Shown here piece after piece: positions 43,999-52,509 of a stretch of DNA of 64,000 nucleotides (the stretch's first letter is position 1; each line of letters starts with the position of its first letter). The position numbers and the translations under genes are program-made. The notes under the pieces were generated by a model, which saw only the letters and a list, made by a program, of their open reading frames with translations, did not search any database and was not told the DNA's origin. The DNA comes from Hyphomicrobiales bacterium (lineage in GTDB: Bacteria; Pseudomonadota; Alphaproteobacteria; Rhizobiales; Xanthobacteraceae). The DNA lies in NCBI GenBank assembly GCA_017305715.1, contig JAFKKG010000029.1, positions 62,001 through 126,000 of the forward strand. The letters run 5' to 3'.

Positions 43999-44682
43999 TT
44001 ACTGCGCCATCGGACCGTTGCCGCCGCCCTGCAGCGCCAGCCGCGAATTGTACGGCGAGTCGCCGTGCTTCGGCTCCAGCACCACCACGACCGTCCCGAG
44101 ACCGACGCGGTCGTAGAGGTCGATGACGTCCTCGTTGGTCATGCGGATGCAGCCCGAGGAAATCGACGCGCCGATATATTCCGGCTGGTTGGTGCCGTGA
44201 ATCCGGAACAGCGTGTCCTTGCCGCCGGAATAAAGATAGAGCGCGCGCGAGCCCATCGGATTGTCCGGCCCGGGGGCGACGAATTTCGGAACGCCGAGCC
44301 GCGAAATCTCGCCCGGTGTCGGATGCCAGGGCGGCCACTCGGTCTTGCTGCCGACCTTCGCGATGCCCGACCAGGCCATGGCTTCTTCGCCGACCGTGAT
44401 GCCGTAGCGGATCGCCTTGCCGCCGGCCTGCACGTAGTAAAGATAATGGTTGTCGGAATCGACGACGATCGAGCCGGGGGCTTCCTTGCGGTGGTAGTCG
44501 ACGATCGCGCGGCGGAACGGTTCGGCTACCGGGACCTTGGCGTAGCTGGTCTTGGCCAGCAGTTCCTTGTCACGCGGCTTGAAGCTCTGGACATTGGTTG
44601 CCTCATAGGTCGCGCCCTGCATGCAGCCCGAGAGCATCAGTCCGGCAGCCAGGATACCCAACGAAATTTTCAGCGACGGCAT
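43999..44682 (-). CDS. L,D-transpeptidase lipoprotein (copy 1)
   Basis: YkuD-family enzyme that crosslinks peptidoglycan or attaches proteins to it, 227 residues. The start is placed at MPSLKISLGILAAG, giving a lipoprotein signal with lipobox LSGC (acylated Cys near residue 18). The catalytic domain, about 75-205, has IHGTNQPEYIGASISSGCIRMTNEDVIDLY with the active His and Cys (HGTN, SSGCIRM). It is the nearer of two tandem paralogs with the gene at 44962-45648, very similar throughout, and has its own conserved upstream block and terminator. Confidence 0.92.
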   Translation of the reverse strand: MPSLKISLGILAAGLMLSGCMQGATYEATNVQSFKPRDKELLAKTSYAKVPVAEPFRRAIVDYHRKEAPGSIVVDSDNHYLYYVQAGGKAIRYGITVGEEAMAWSGIAKVGSKTEWPPWHPTPGEISRLGVPKFVAPGPDNPMGSRALYLYSGGKDTLFRIHGTNQPEYIGASISSGCIRMTNEDVIDLYDRVGLGTVVVVLEPKHGDSPYNSRLALQGGGNGPMAQ

Positions 44683-44751
44683 TTTCACGTCCAATCGAAA
44701 GCTTGGCATTCGCGGTACGGGCATTCTGGGCCGCCCCGCGACAATTCAACG

Positions 44752-44822
44752 CAGTATCGTTGAAATCGGCCGAAGTTTCTAGTGCTTGCACGCCGGTCCT
44801 GCACTGCGGGACCGCGGCTGTG
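44752..44822 (-). promoter_or_regulatory. Conserved upstream block of L,D-transpeptidase copy 1
   Basis: CAGTATCGT (44752), AGTGCTTGCA (44781), CTGCGGGA (44804) and GGCTGTG (44816) occur in the same order and spacing as at 45720-45790 upstream of copy 2, 70-72 bases from each start. The pairing marks it as the promoter region. Confidence 0.6.
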
Positions 44823-44906
44823 TCTTTCTTGCCGCTACTCCCAAAACTCCCATCGTTCGAAGCGATTTACGCCCGGACGAGGCCGGCGGCCGGCCCGCCA
44901 GAAACG

Positions 44907-44932
44907 AAAAAAACGCCGGGCAAGCCGGCGTT
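44907..44932 (-). terminator. Intrinsic terminator of the second L,D-transpeptidase gene
   Basis: Minus strand: AACGCCGG and CCGGCGTT around a 5-base loop, followed by a run of seven T. It lies 30 bases past the stop of copy 2, before the promoter block of copy 1. Confidence 0.88.
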
Positions 44933-44961
44933 TTGGTCGGGATGGGCCATGATGGCGCCGA

Positions 44962-45648
44962 CTACTGCGTCATCGGGCCGCCGCTGCCGCCCTGAAGCGC
45001 CATCTTCGAATTGTACGGCGAGTCGCCGTGCTTCGGATCCAGCACCACGACGATCGTACCCTGCTTGACCCGGCTGTAGAGGTCGATGACGTCCTCATTG
45101 GTCATGCGGATGCAGCCCGAGGAAATCGACGCGCCGATATATTCCGGCTGGTTGGTGCCGTGAATCCGGAACAACGTGTCGCGTCCGCCCTGGTAGAGAT
45201 ACAGCGCGCGGGCGCCGAGCGGATTGTCGACGCCGCCGGGCACGAAGGCGGGCAAGCCTTCAATGCGCTTGTGGATGTCGGCGGTCGGCGTCCATCTCGG
45301 CCATTCCGCCATATTGCCGACGCGGGCAATGCCGGAGAAGGCCAACGCTTCTTCGCCGACCGTGATGCCGTAACGGATGGCCTTGCCGCCGTCCTGCACC
45401 AAATAGAGATAGTGGTTGTCGGAATCGACCACGATCGTGCCGGGCTGTTCGCGGCGGTGGTAATCGACAATGGCGCGGCGGAACGGCTCGGCCACGGGAA
45501 CCTTGGCGTAACGCGCCTTGGCAAGCTGGGCCTTGTCCGCCGGCTTGAGCGTGGCTTCGGGCGCCGGCTGATAGCTCGTGGTCTGCATGCAGCCCGACAA
45601 CATCAGGCCGGCAATCAGAATTCCCAACTTTGCCTTCAGCGACGTCAT
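44962..45648 (-). CDS. L,D-transpeptidase lipoprotein (copy 2)
   Basis: Second tandem YkuD paralog, 228 residues. The signal ends in lipobox LSGC (Cys near residue 20), so it is anchored to a membrane by lipid. The shared core with copy 1 runs through VPVAEPFRRAIVDYHR, VDSDNHYLYLVQ, IRYGITVGEEA, and the catalytic HGTNQPEYIGASISSGCIRMTNEDV with its His and Cys. The central loop differs most (TPTADIHKRIEGLPAFVPGGVD here; TPGEISRLGVPKFVAPGPD in copy 1), which may tune substrate choice. Confidence 0.92.
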   Translation of the reverse strand: MTSLKAKLGILIAGLMLSGCMQTTSYQPAPEATLKPADKAQLAKARYAKVPVAEPFRRAIVDYHRREQPGTIVVDSDNHYLYLVQDGGKAIRYGITVGEEALAFSGIARVGNMAEWPRWTPTADIHKRIEGLPAFVPGGVDNPLGARALYLYQGGRDTLFRIHGTNQPEYIGASISSGCIRMTNEDVIDLYSRVKQGTIVVVLDPKHGDSPYNSKMALQGGSGGPMTQ

Positions 45649-45719
45649 TGCACTTCCAATCGAAAGATTATCGCGTCACACGCTATTTTGCGCGGTAAAC
45701 GCCACGATTCCATTAATCT

Positions 45720-45790
45720 CAGTATCGTCAAAAACCTGCAATTTTTCCAGTGCTTGCAGGCTTGTTCGGCGCTGCGGGAGGCTGGCTGTG
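45720..45790 (-). promoter_or_regulatory. Conserved upstream block of L,D-transpeptidase copy 2
   Basis: CAGTATCGT at 45720, AGTGCTTGCA at 45749, CTGCGGGA at 45772 and GGCTGTG at 45784 keep exactly the offsets (0, 29, 52, 64) seen in front of copy 1. The rest of 45791-46048 shows no gene. Confidence 0.6.
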
Positions 45791-45967
45791 GCTTTTCTGC
45801 CGCAAGTTTTGCAATTTGCGGTTGATTTCTCGCCAACGCTGGCATTGCTGCCGAATCGCAGCCACGCTCCGGCCATCCCGTCGCCATAAATGTGGATGGA
45901 CGGTTAATATGCCAGTCATCAAGCGCTTGCCAGAATCGCGTTTAGTCCTGCTGGGTGCCCCATCAAT

Positions 45968-45998
45968 TTTCTCGAGCGAAGCGGGTATCGGTTCGCGT
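45968..45998. repeat. Partial dispersed repeat upstream of corA
   Basis: TTCTCGAGCGAAGCGGGTATCGGTTCGCGTAGGAAA is a fragment of the repeat family seen at 19091, 26524 and 28805. Confidence 0.45.
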
Positions 45999-46048
45999 AG
46001 GAAAGGCGGCCTGAACCCAAAGCGCCGCCTGTTTCGGAGTTCCTCACC

Positions 46049-47026
46049 ATGTTGTCAGTGTATGTCCCCTCCGAAACCTCCCTGAAGAAGGTCGATTTGG
46101 CCGATGCGGCGATCTTGCCCGACAGCGCGGTGTGGATCGACATGGTGAAACCGACTGCCGAGGAAGACCGGGCGGTGGAGCGCATGACCGGGATCGCGGT
46201 GCCAACCCGGGAGGACATGCAGGAGATCGAGATTTCCAGCCGACTCTATATCGAGAACGGGGCGCGCTACATGACCGCGACGCTGATGTGCCATTCCGAC
46301 AGCGATATGCCGCGGACCACGGCGGTCACCTTCATCCTGGCCGGTCACCGTCTGGTAACCGTGCGTTACGACATCCCGAAGCCGTTTGCGCTGGTGGAAC
46401 ACAAGCTCGGGCGGTCATGCGTACCGGGCATCACCGGCGAAGTGGTGTTGATGGAACTTGTCGATGCCGTGATCGACCGTTGCGCCGACATTCTGGAAAA
46501 GGTCGGTGCCGACGTCGACCAGGTTTCCCACGACATCTTCGAACCTGAAAGCGAGCGCCATGGCCAGGCCAAGCAATACTCCCAGATCCTGATCGCGATC
46601 GGCCGCAAGGGCGACTTGACCTCGAAGGTCCGCGAAAGTCTGGTTTCTATCGGCCGTGTCGTCACCTTCCTGTCGGCGGTCATGGAAGGCGTGAAATGGT
46701 CCAAGGACATGCGCGAGCAGCTCAAGACCATGCAGCGCGACGTGGCTTCCCTGACCGACCACGCCTCCTATCTCTCCAACAAGATCACCTTCGTGCTCGA
46801 CGCCATGCTCGGCGTCGTCAATCTCGAACAGAACAACATCATCAAGCTGTTTTCGGTGATGGCCGTGGTGTTGATGCCGCCGACGCTGATCGCCTCGATC
46901 TACGGCATGAACTTCAAGGCCATGCCGGAACTCGAATGGGCGCACGGCTACCCGATGGCGCTGGTGATGATGCTTGCGGCAGCCGTGCTGCCTTACTTCC
47001 TGTTCCGATGGAAGAAGTGGCTGTAG
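46049..47026 (+). CDS. corA: CorA-type magnesium/cobalt channel
   Basis: Divalent-cation channel of the CorA family, 325 residues. The large N-terminal cytoplasmic domain includes VWIDMVKPTAEEDRAVE and long helices (VRESLVSIGRVVTFLSAVMEG); two C-terminal membrane helices end the chain (VMAVVLMPPTLIASIYGMNF and ALVMMLAAAVLPYFLFRWKKWL). The selectivity motif YGMNF is intact, with MPELEWAHGYPMA as the external loop. Forms a homopentamer in studied members. It stands alone; a 7-bp inverted repeat (GTGACTA, TAGTCAC) lies at 47045-47067 downstream. Confidence 0.92.
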   Translation: MLSVYVPSETSLKKVDLADAAILPDSAVWIDMVKPTAEEDRAVERMTGIAVPTREDMQEIEISSRLYIENGARYMTATLMCHSDSDMPRTTAVTFILAGHRLVTVRYDIPKPFALVEHKLGRSCVPGITGEVVLMELVDAVIDRCADILEKVGADVDQVSHDIFEPESERHGQAKQYSQILIAIGRKGDLTSKVRESLVSIGRVVTFLSAVMEGVKWSKDMREQLKTMQRDVASLTDHASYLSNKITFVLDAMLGVVNLEQNNIIKLFSVMAVVLMPPTLIASIYGMNFKAMPELEWAHGYPMALVMMLAAAVLPYFLFRWKKWL

Positions 47027-47225
47027 CCGCCAAGGCGGCGGTAAGTGACTAAAATCACTGTAGTCACCGAGATATTAAGACCCATGCCTGTCCTCCTGTG
47101 CATTCGTACACGCGCGAAAAACCAGCGGAACCTGCCTCATTTGTACGAGTAAAATTTGAGCGTTGCGCTGAACCTTTGCGCGACGGCTTTCTGCGATAAC
47201 GCTGTCACAAGCCGCGAGGACAGCA

Positions 47226-47456
47226 ATGGTTGAGAAACTCATAAAGTCACCCCGCAACGTCATCGATTTTGCGCGCTACCAGCAGAGCCGCGGCGTTGAC
47301 AACGCGCAGTCGATCGCGGCGCGCGTTTGCCGGCATTGTGGCGCGGCACTGTCCGACGGTGAAAACGAAGACGAATGCTCCAGCGCCTTCAACACCGGCG
47401 CGCTGGCCGAGCGAAGTGCGCCAAGAAAGGCGCGGAACAAGTTTTACGCGGAGTGA
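47226..47456 (+). CDS. Small hypothetical protein with Cys-x2-Cys
   Basis: A 76-residue protein; CGAGGACAGCA precedes the ATG. After a basic start (MVEKLIKSPRNVIDFARYQ) comes VCRHCGAALSDGENEDECSS, in which CRHC and a later Cys could hold a zinc, then a basic tail (RSAPRKARNKFYAE). No recognised family; similar short proteins occur in Bradyrhizobium by recall. It could be a small nucleic-acid-binding or regulatory protein, which is only a guess. Confidence 0.6.
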   Translation: MVEKLIKSPRNVIDFARYQQSRGVDNAQSIAARVCRHCGAALSDGENEDECSSAFNTGALAERSAPRKARNKFYAE

Positions 47457-47600
47457 TGCGAACGAATATCGGGGCGAAGATGCGCGGGGTGACCGGTCCG
47501 CTCACGCCTGCTCATCTCGCCGCCTCACCTGCTGCCTGCTCCGGATCGACGCCGACGATGCGACCGACATAGGGGGCAAAGCCGAGCGCCAGCAGTCCGG

Positions 47601-48353
47601 CTAGACGTGCTGGCCGCCGTTGATGTGGATCTCGGCGCCGTTCACGTAACTGCTGGTTTCGGTACACAGCACGTAGATGATCTTGGCCACCTCGTCCGGT
47701 GTTCCGAGCCGATGCATCGGGATCTGCTGGTCGACGATCTTCTCGGTGCCCGGCGACAGGATCGAGGTGTCGATCTCGCCCGGCGCGATCGAATTGACGC
47801 GGACGCCGACACGCCCGAAATCGGACGCCATTTCACGTGTAAGCGACGCCAGCGCCGCCTTCGAGGTCGCATAGGCGACGCCCGCGAACGGGTGCACGCG
47901 CGAGCCCGCGATCGAGGTGACGTTCACCACCGAGCCCTTGGCGGCCTTCAATTCCTCGATCAGTCCGCGCGCCATCATGATCGGTGCGAAGAAATTCACG
48001 CGGAAAACGTGGCTCCAGGTCTCGATGTCGGTATCCATGGTGCCCATCCGCGTGCCACCGGCGGTCTTCGGCGAAATCGCGGCATTATTGACCAGCGCAT
48101 GCAGCGCGCCGCCTTCCAGCCGTTCGCGGATTTCCGAAATCGCCCGCGTGGTATCGGCATGATCGGCAAGGTCGACCTGGATGTGGTCCTCGGGCCCTGC
48201 GTCCCACGGACAATCCTCCGGGAAAGCGTGCCGCGAGCAGGTGATGACGCGCCAACCTGCCGAGGAAAACCGGATCACGGTGGCATGGCCGATGCCGCGG
48301 CTCGCTCCGGTGAGGAGCAGCGTGCGTCGGGGCGCGTTACTGGATGGTTGCAT
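47601..48353 (-). CDS. SDR family oxidoreductase
   Basis: Classical short-chain dehydrogenase, 250 residues, with TGASRGIGHA at about residue 15, NNAAIS, Ser in VNVTSIAGS, YATSK as Tyr-x3-Lys and the C-terminal NGAEIHINGGQ. It begins 16 bases after pdxH stops on the same strand, so the two form an operon. Conserved linkage to pdxH is common in this group by recall, although the substrate is unknown. A possible coding remnant overlaps its end. Confidence 0.9.
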   Translation of the reverse strand: MQPSSNAPRRTLLLTGASRGIGHATVIRFSSAGWRVITCSRHAFPEDCPWDAGPEDHIQVDLADHADTTRAISEIRERLEGGALHALVNNAAISPKTAGGTRMGTMDTDIETWSHVFRVNFFAPIMMARGLIEELKAAKGSVVNVTSIAGSRVHPFAGVAYATSKAALASLTREMASDFGRVGVRVNSIAPGEIDTSILSPGTEKIVDQQIPMHRLGTPDEVAKIIYVLCTETSSYVNGAEIHINGGQHV

Positions 48354-48369
48354 GGACTACTTTCAGGCT

Positions 48370-49023
48370 TCAGGGATACAGCCGCACCTTGGTCCAAGGC
48401 TGGATTTTCCCTTGGGCCGGCGCGTCGCGGCGGAATTCGATACGGTCGTGCAGACGGAACGGGCGGTCGTGCCAGAACTCGAAACGCAGGGGCTCGATGC
48501 GCCAGCCGCTCCAGCCCGGCGGACGCGGCACCTCGCCGATGACGTGCTTGGCGGCGACCACCGCGATCGCCTGCTCGAAGGCAAAACGGCTTTCCAGCGG
48601 CTGCGACTGCTTGGAGGCCCAGGCGCCGATCTGCGCCTGCTTCGGGCGGGTGGCGAAATAGGCGTCGGCTTCTTCCGATGTCACCGGCGAAACGTTGCCA
48701 CGGACGCGGACCTGACGTCGCAGCGATTTCCAGTGAAATAGTAAAGCCGCCTTAGGATTTGCGGCGAGTTCGCGGCCCTTCTGGCTGGCGATGTGGCTGT
48801 AGAACACGAAACCATCCGCATCATATCCCTTCATCAGCACCATCCGGACGTCCGGCAATCCGTCGGCATCGACGGTTGCCAGCGACATCGCGTTGGGATC
48901 GTTCGGTTCGGCCTTCACGGCCTCGGCGAACCACGCGCCGAAAAGCGCAAACGGTTCCTCGGCGGCGGTAAAATCACCCGATGTTAACGGTGTCGGGTGT
49001 TTGATGGAGGTCGTGTCAGTCAT
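48370..49023 (-). CDS. pdxH: Pyridoxamine 5'-phosphate oxidase
   Basis: FMN enzyme that oxidises pyridoxamine and pyridoxine phosphate to pyridoxal phosphate, 217 residues from the ATG beginning [10 protein letters not shown]. Typical segments: [61 protein letters not shown] (FMN phosphate site), [16 protein letters not shown] and the C-terminal [18 protein letters not shown] end. First gene of a two-gene operon with the SDR. Divergent from the surface-antigen-like gene, with very little space between starts. Confidence 0.95.
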   Translation of the reverse strand: MTDTTSIKHPTPLTSGDFTAAEEPFALFGAWFAEAVKAEPNDPNAMSLATVDADGLPDVRMVLMKGYDADGFVFYSHIASQKGRELAANPKAALLFHWKSLRRQVRVRGNVSPVTSEEADAYFATRPKQAQIGAWASKQSQPLESRFAFEQAIAVVAAKHVIGEVPRPPGWSGWRIEPLRFEFWHDRPFRLHDRIEFRRDAPAQGKIQPWTKVRLYP

Positions 49024-49037
49024 GGCAGGAGTTCCAG

Positions 49038-49550
49038 TTGCGTCCGTTCGCGTCACAGAGCGCGCTACCGCCCCGGTACGGGCTCGCCCTATATAGGACA
49101 TGGGGACGCGTTGGCCTATCGGCGATCCGGCCGGCGGGCGCGGTGATGACCATGATTTTGATCGGCCTCGGCGCCAGCGGCTGCAGCCTGTCGCGCTCGG
49201 ACGCTCTGGCCAAGCTCGAAGAGAAGGATGTGACGGGGACGGTTACGCCACCGGCCGTCCCTCCGGTGCCGACCGAGAGCGATCTGGCGTTTGCCCGCAC
49301 CGCCGCCTCGGATGTGCTGACCAAGGGCGACAAGGATTCCAGCCAGCCCTGGGAAAACCCGGAAACCGGCGCGCGGGGTTCGGTGACGCCGCTGTCCCAG
49401 GCCTATGCTTCCGATGACGGCCGAACGTGCCGGGACTTCCTGGCCAGCTATGTCAAGGGCCGCGCCGAAAGCTGGCTGCAGGGCGCCGCCTGCAAGGGCG
49501 GCCAGGGCCGATGGGAAATTCAAACGCTCAAGCCGTGGAAACGGGGCTAG
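49038..49550 (+). CDS. RT0821/Lpp0805-type surface antigen-like lipoprotein
   Basis: Exported protein, 170 residues in the longest form. The hydrophobic segment and lipobox GASGC occur at about residues 37-49, which would be residue 13 from an alternative ATG at 49146; neither start has a strong ribosome site. The mature part ends with the family pattern [46 protein letters not shown], seen in 17-kDa surface-antigen relatives. The three cysteines suggest one disulfide plus the lipid-bearing Cys. Function unknown, probably outer-membrane envelope. Confidence 0.68.
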   Translation: MRPFASQSALPPRYGLALYRTWGRVGLSAIRPAGAVMTMILIGLGASGCSLSRSDALAKLEEKDVTGTVTPPAVPPVPTESDLAFARTAASDVLTKGDKDSSQPWENPETGARGSVTPLSQAYASDDGRTCRDFLASYVKGRAESWLQGAACKGGQGRWEIQTLKPWKRG

Positions 49551-49666
49551 ATTGCCTCAAAGAACTCGCCGCGGCAGTTGCAAAAATGCAACTGGCTCCC
49601 CAGATGAAGGCAAAGCGGGCAAATTGCCCAATGTCAGAACCATTTTCCGTGAAGGAGACGTGACGG

Positions 49667-50620
49667 ATGCGCGACCCCTATGAGGTCTTGGGGGTGCCGC
49701 GGGGCGCCAGCGCTGCGGCGATCAAGAGTGCCTACCGCAAGCTCGCCAAGAAGCATCACCCCGACAGCAACAAGAACGATCCCAAGGCCGCGGAGCGGTT
49801 TTCCGAGATCAACGCGGCCAACGAGATCGTCGGCGACGAGGACAAGCGCAAGCAGTTCGACCGCGGTGAAATCGACGCTGAGGGCAAGCCGCGCTTCCAG
49901 GGCTTTCCCGGCGGCGGCCCGCGCGGCCGCGCCGGTCCGGGTGGCGGCTTCGAAACCCATACCTTCCGCACCGGTGGTGCCGGCCCCGGCGGCGGTGGCT
50001 TCGAGGACATCCTGAACAGCATGTTCGGCGGCGCGGCGCGCGGGCAACGTCCGGGCGGCGGCGGCGCGTTTGAATTCGATACCGGCGGGATCGGCCTCGA
50101 TCTCGATCTCAGCGTTGCCATGACGGTGTCGCTGGAAGAGTCGGTCAAGGGCGCCGAGAAGCGGGTCCGGTTACCGACCGGCAAGGAGCTCAACGTCAAG
50201 ATTCCGGCGGGCGTCACCGCCGGCCAGCAGATCCGGCTGAAAGGCCAGGGCGAGACCGCGCCGGGCCATCGCCCGGGCGATCTCCTGATCACCGTCAGCA
50301 TTGCGCCGCATCCGTTCTTCAAGGTCGACGGCAGTGATTTGCGGCTCGATCTGCCGATTACGCTTTACGAGGCCGTGCTCGGGGCCAAGGTTCGCGTGCC
50401 GACGCTCGGCAGCGCCGTCGAATTTCCGATCCCGAAAAACACCTCCAGCGGCCGCACCTTCCGCCTCAAGGGCAAGGGGCTGCCGAAGGCGGGCGGAACC
50501 GGCGACCTGTTCGTCACGACCAGGATTATCCTGCCCGATGGGAACGATGCGGAGCTTGAAGCATTGATGCAAAAGTGGCGCGACGGCCACCCCTACAATC
50601 CGCGCAGCGAGTTCAGCTGA
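49667..50620 (+). CDS. DnaJ-like co-chaperone, class II (CbpA type)
   Basis: J-domain chaperone of 317 residues. J domain 1-68 with the HPD motif at 31-33 (HHPDSN). A Gly-rich hinge follows (about 75-125, [15 protein letters not shown] and [14 protein letters not shown]). C-terminal substrate-binding domains I and II are at 135-310 ([44 protein letters not shown]). The CxxCxGxG zinc-finger repeats of DnaJ are absent, which makes it class II. It stimulates Hsp70 ATPase in relatives. Ends 80 bases before a complex hairpin at 50701. Confidence 0.92.
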   Translation: MRDPYEVLGVPRGASAAAIKSAYRKLAKKHHPDSNKNDPKAAERFSEINAANEIVGDEDKRKQFDRGEIDAEGKPRFQGFPGGGPRGRAGPGGGFETHTFRTGGAGPGGGGFEDILNSMFGGAARGQRPGGGGAFEFDTGGIGLDLDLSVAMTVSLEESVKGAEKRVRLPTGKELNVKIPAGVTAGQQIRLKGQGETAPGHRPGDLLITVSIAPHPFFKVDGSDLRLDLPITLYEAVLGAKVRVPTLGSAVEFPIPKNTSSGRTFRLKGKGLPKAGGTGDLFVTTRIILPDGNDAELEALMQKWRDGHPYNPRSEFS

Positions 50621-50700
50621 CCAAAAAACACGTCCCATAAAAAGCGGAGTGCGGCAGGCGATTTTCCGATAAAATCCGGCCCGTTTCGTTCGAAAAAAGG

Positions 50701-50765
50701 GCGGCCTCGAAAGGGGGACCAGCGCGGTACCAAACCCCGATCGAGGCCGCTTGCGCCGATCGGCG
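50701..50765. other. Structured intergenic element
   Basis: Perfect 10-bp arms GCGGCCTCGA (50701-50710) and TCGAGGCCGC (50741-50750) enclose smaller matches ACC/GGT and GGGG/CCCC. A 12-base perfect palindrome CGCCGATCGGCG (50754-50765) follows at once. It lies between the convergent DnaJ-like and anti-sigma genes. Could be a terminator or a regulatory RNA structure. Confidence 0.5.
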
Positions 50766-50898
50766 GATCGTGCGCCACTCATTTTCGCGTGATCACCCAG
50801 TGCGATAATGAGACGCGTCGATGTCTTGATTCCAGATTTTCGATGTCAGAATTGGGACAAGCGGCTTGACCTAACGTTTCGAGCCGGCACGCCGGCCC

Positions 50899-51681
50899 TC
50901 AACCTCCGGTCTTTTCGATCTTGTCCATCTGGTCGTAAACCGACTGCGCGATCTGTGTCAGCCGGCTGCGGTCACCGACGCTACTCACCACTACATAGGC
51001 CACGCCGCGATCGGCCCAGAACAGGGCGCTCTCATTGCCCTGGGATGAAAATCGCATCTGCGCCGCCTCGGCTTCCGATTTTGCCGTGTAGATCGTGAAG
51101 CGTTCACCCGATGCGCTCTCATACATCATGAAGGATGCCGGCCCGCCCGGGCCGGGCAACAGCCGTCCGCCGACCAGCTTCAACCCGGCCGGGGTCAATT
51201 CCGGCGCACGCACGATCCAGCCGCAGCGCTTGGTCAGCCATGCCTGCAAATGCGCGCGTTCGCTGCCCGGCACTTCGACGGGATGGCGCACTTCGACCAC
51301 ATAAAGCCGGTGCGCTTCGAGCGCTTCGAGCGTGAAATTCTGCAACGCTGAGGGCGCCGCTGCGGCCCCGCGCGCCATCCAGCCGACGCCGCCGCCGAAC
51401 ACGAACGCCGCCAGCGTCGCGGCAATCGCGCCGTAGACCCATTTGCGCGGCTGGCGCTCCAGTCGCTCGATCTCGAGCCGCTTCGGCACCGCTTCATCGA
51501 TCACCGAATCGTAGCGGGCATGCAGCGCCTCCGCCATCGAACGCCACGACTGCACCCGCGCGGCATCATCGGGATGCGTCGCGAGCCACGCCTCGACATC
51601 GCCGCGGCGTTCGGCCGGCAGCTCGTTGTCGACGTAAGCATGCAGCTCGTCTTCGGTGACGGGAATGTGCTGGTCGGTCAT
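50899..51681 (-). CDS. Anti-sigma factor, membrane-anchored
   Basis: Transmembrane anti-sigma factor, 260 residues. The N-terminal ~85 residues form the sigma-binding domain (EDELHAYVDNELPAERRGDVEAWLATHPDDAARVQSWRSMAEAL); it lacks the HxxxCxxC of zinc anti-sigma factors. One membrane helix lies at about 95-115 (YGAIAATLAAFVFGGGVGWMARG) and a periplasmic domain fills the rest (LYVVEVRHPVEVPGSERAHLQAWL, GGRLLPGPGGPASFMMYES). It lies directly after the ECF sigma gene on the same strand, separated by a 15-bp tandem repeat. Likely holds the sigma factor until an envelope signal. Confidence 0.85.
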   Translation of the reverse strand: MTDQHIPVTEDELHAYVDNELPAERRGDVEAWLATHPDDAARVQSWRSMAEALHARYDSVIDEAVPKRLEIERLERQPRKWVYGAIAATLAAFVFGGGVGWMARGAAAAPSALQNFTLEALEAHRLYVVEVRHPVEVPGSERAHLQAWLTKRCGWIVRAPELTPAGLKLVGGRLLPGPGGPASFMMYESASGERFTIYTAKSEAEAAQMRFSSQGNESALFWADRGVAYVVVSSVGDRSRLTQIAQSVYDQMDKIEKTGG

Positions 51682-51692
51682 TGTCGTCGTCT

Positions 51693-51752
51693 CTGTCTAT
51701 TCCAGATCTGTCTAATCCAGATCTGTCCATTCGAGGTCTGTCCATTCGGGGT
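51693..51752. repeat. Four 15-bp tandem repeats between sigma and anti-sigma genes
   Basis: Four imperfect units in register: CTGTCTATTCCAGAT, CTGTCTAATCCAGAT, CTGTCCATTCGAGGT, CTGTCCATTCGGGGT. They end 12 bases upstream of the anti-sigma start (51681), in its leader. The two outer pairs each resemble one another more, as if from successive duplications. Not coding, because stops interrupt the anti-sigma frame. Confidence 0.9.
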
Positions 51753-51813
51753 CGAAATTGTCGTCGAACCCGGTCTATGCATATTGCCTGCCATCACGCG
51801 TCGATCACCCACA

Positions 51814-52302
51814 TCACTTCACCCGCCTGAGCGCGGCGCGCTCCCCTTCGAGCGAGGCCTTTACGTGCGCGCGGGCACGGGCAAGCCGGGACATCACGGT
51901 GCCGATCGGCACGCCCTGAATGTCGGCGACCTCGCGGTAGCTCAGGCCTTCCAGCATCACCAGCAGCAGTACCGAGCGCTGCTCTTCCACCAGCGTCGAC
52001 AGCGCGCGGGCGATGTCGCGGCCTTCGGCTTCGGTACCGCTGGCGTCCGGATTGTTGTCGAGCAGCGGCATGAATTGCGGCCGCCGCGCCAGCGATCGCC
52101 GCCGGTTCTTGTTGAGGTTGGTCAGGATCGTATAGAGCCAGCTCCTGACGTCGCCGCCGAGAAACAACCGTTCCGATCGCAACGCGCGCACCAGCGTGTC
52201 CTGCACCAGATCGTCGGCGATGTCGGCATCGCGCGCCAGCGCGCGTGCGTACCGGCGCAGCGCCGGGATCATGGCTTCGACACTTTGGCGAAACGCGGTC
52301 AT
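51814..52302 (-). CDS. ECF-type RNA polymerase sigma factor
   Basis: Extracytoplasmic-function sigma-70, 162 residues from the ATG at MTAFRQSVEAMIPAL; the open frame upstream of that is unlike a sigma factor. Region 2 spans about 10-75 (RDADIADDLVQDTLVRAL and RSWLYTILTNLNKNRRRS), and region 4 about 105-155 (LLVMLEGLSYREVADIQGVPIGTVMSRLARARAHVK) with its helix-turn-helix. It belongs to an operon with the anti-sigma gene downstream. The regulon and signal are not visible; no clear own promoter was proven. Confidence 0.9.
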   Translation of the reverse strand: MTAFRQSVEAMIPALRRYARALARDADIADDLVQDTLVRALRSERLFLGGDVRSWLYTILTNLNKNRRRSLARRPQFMPLLDNNPDASGTEAEGRDIARALSTLVEEQRSVLLLVMLEGLSYREVADIQGVPIGTVMSRLARARAHVKASLEGERAALRRVK

Positions 52303-52509
52303 TGTCACCGGATCTCTGGGGTTGGCCGGGCGCGAACGCCTTACCCAGCATAACACCCAATTGACGCGTCTATTCCGGCTGCCAAGGACTATAAGGGGAC
52401 TACCAAGGCTGGCGCGAAACAGCGTTAATCCCGGGCGGATTTGGGCTGTACCCCGCCGGAGTGCTGGTGTACCTCCAACCATAATACCAAAGCTGCGATT
52501 GGAAACCGG

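Noticed and set aside
51760-52440. ECF autoregulatory promoter ahead of the sigma gene
   Set aside because: GGAAT-like and GTGTTA-like elements occur but spacing and sequence do not match a defined consensus; no claim can be supported.
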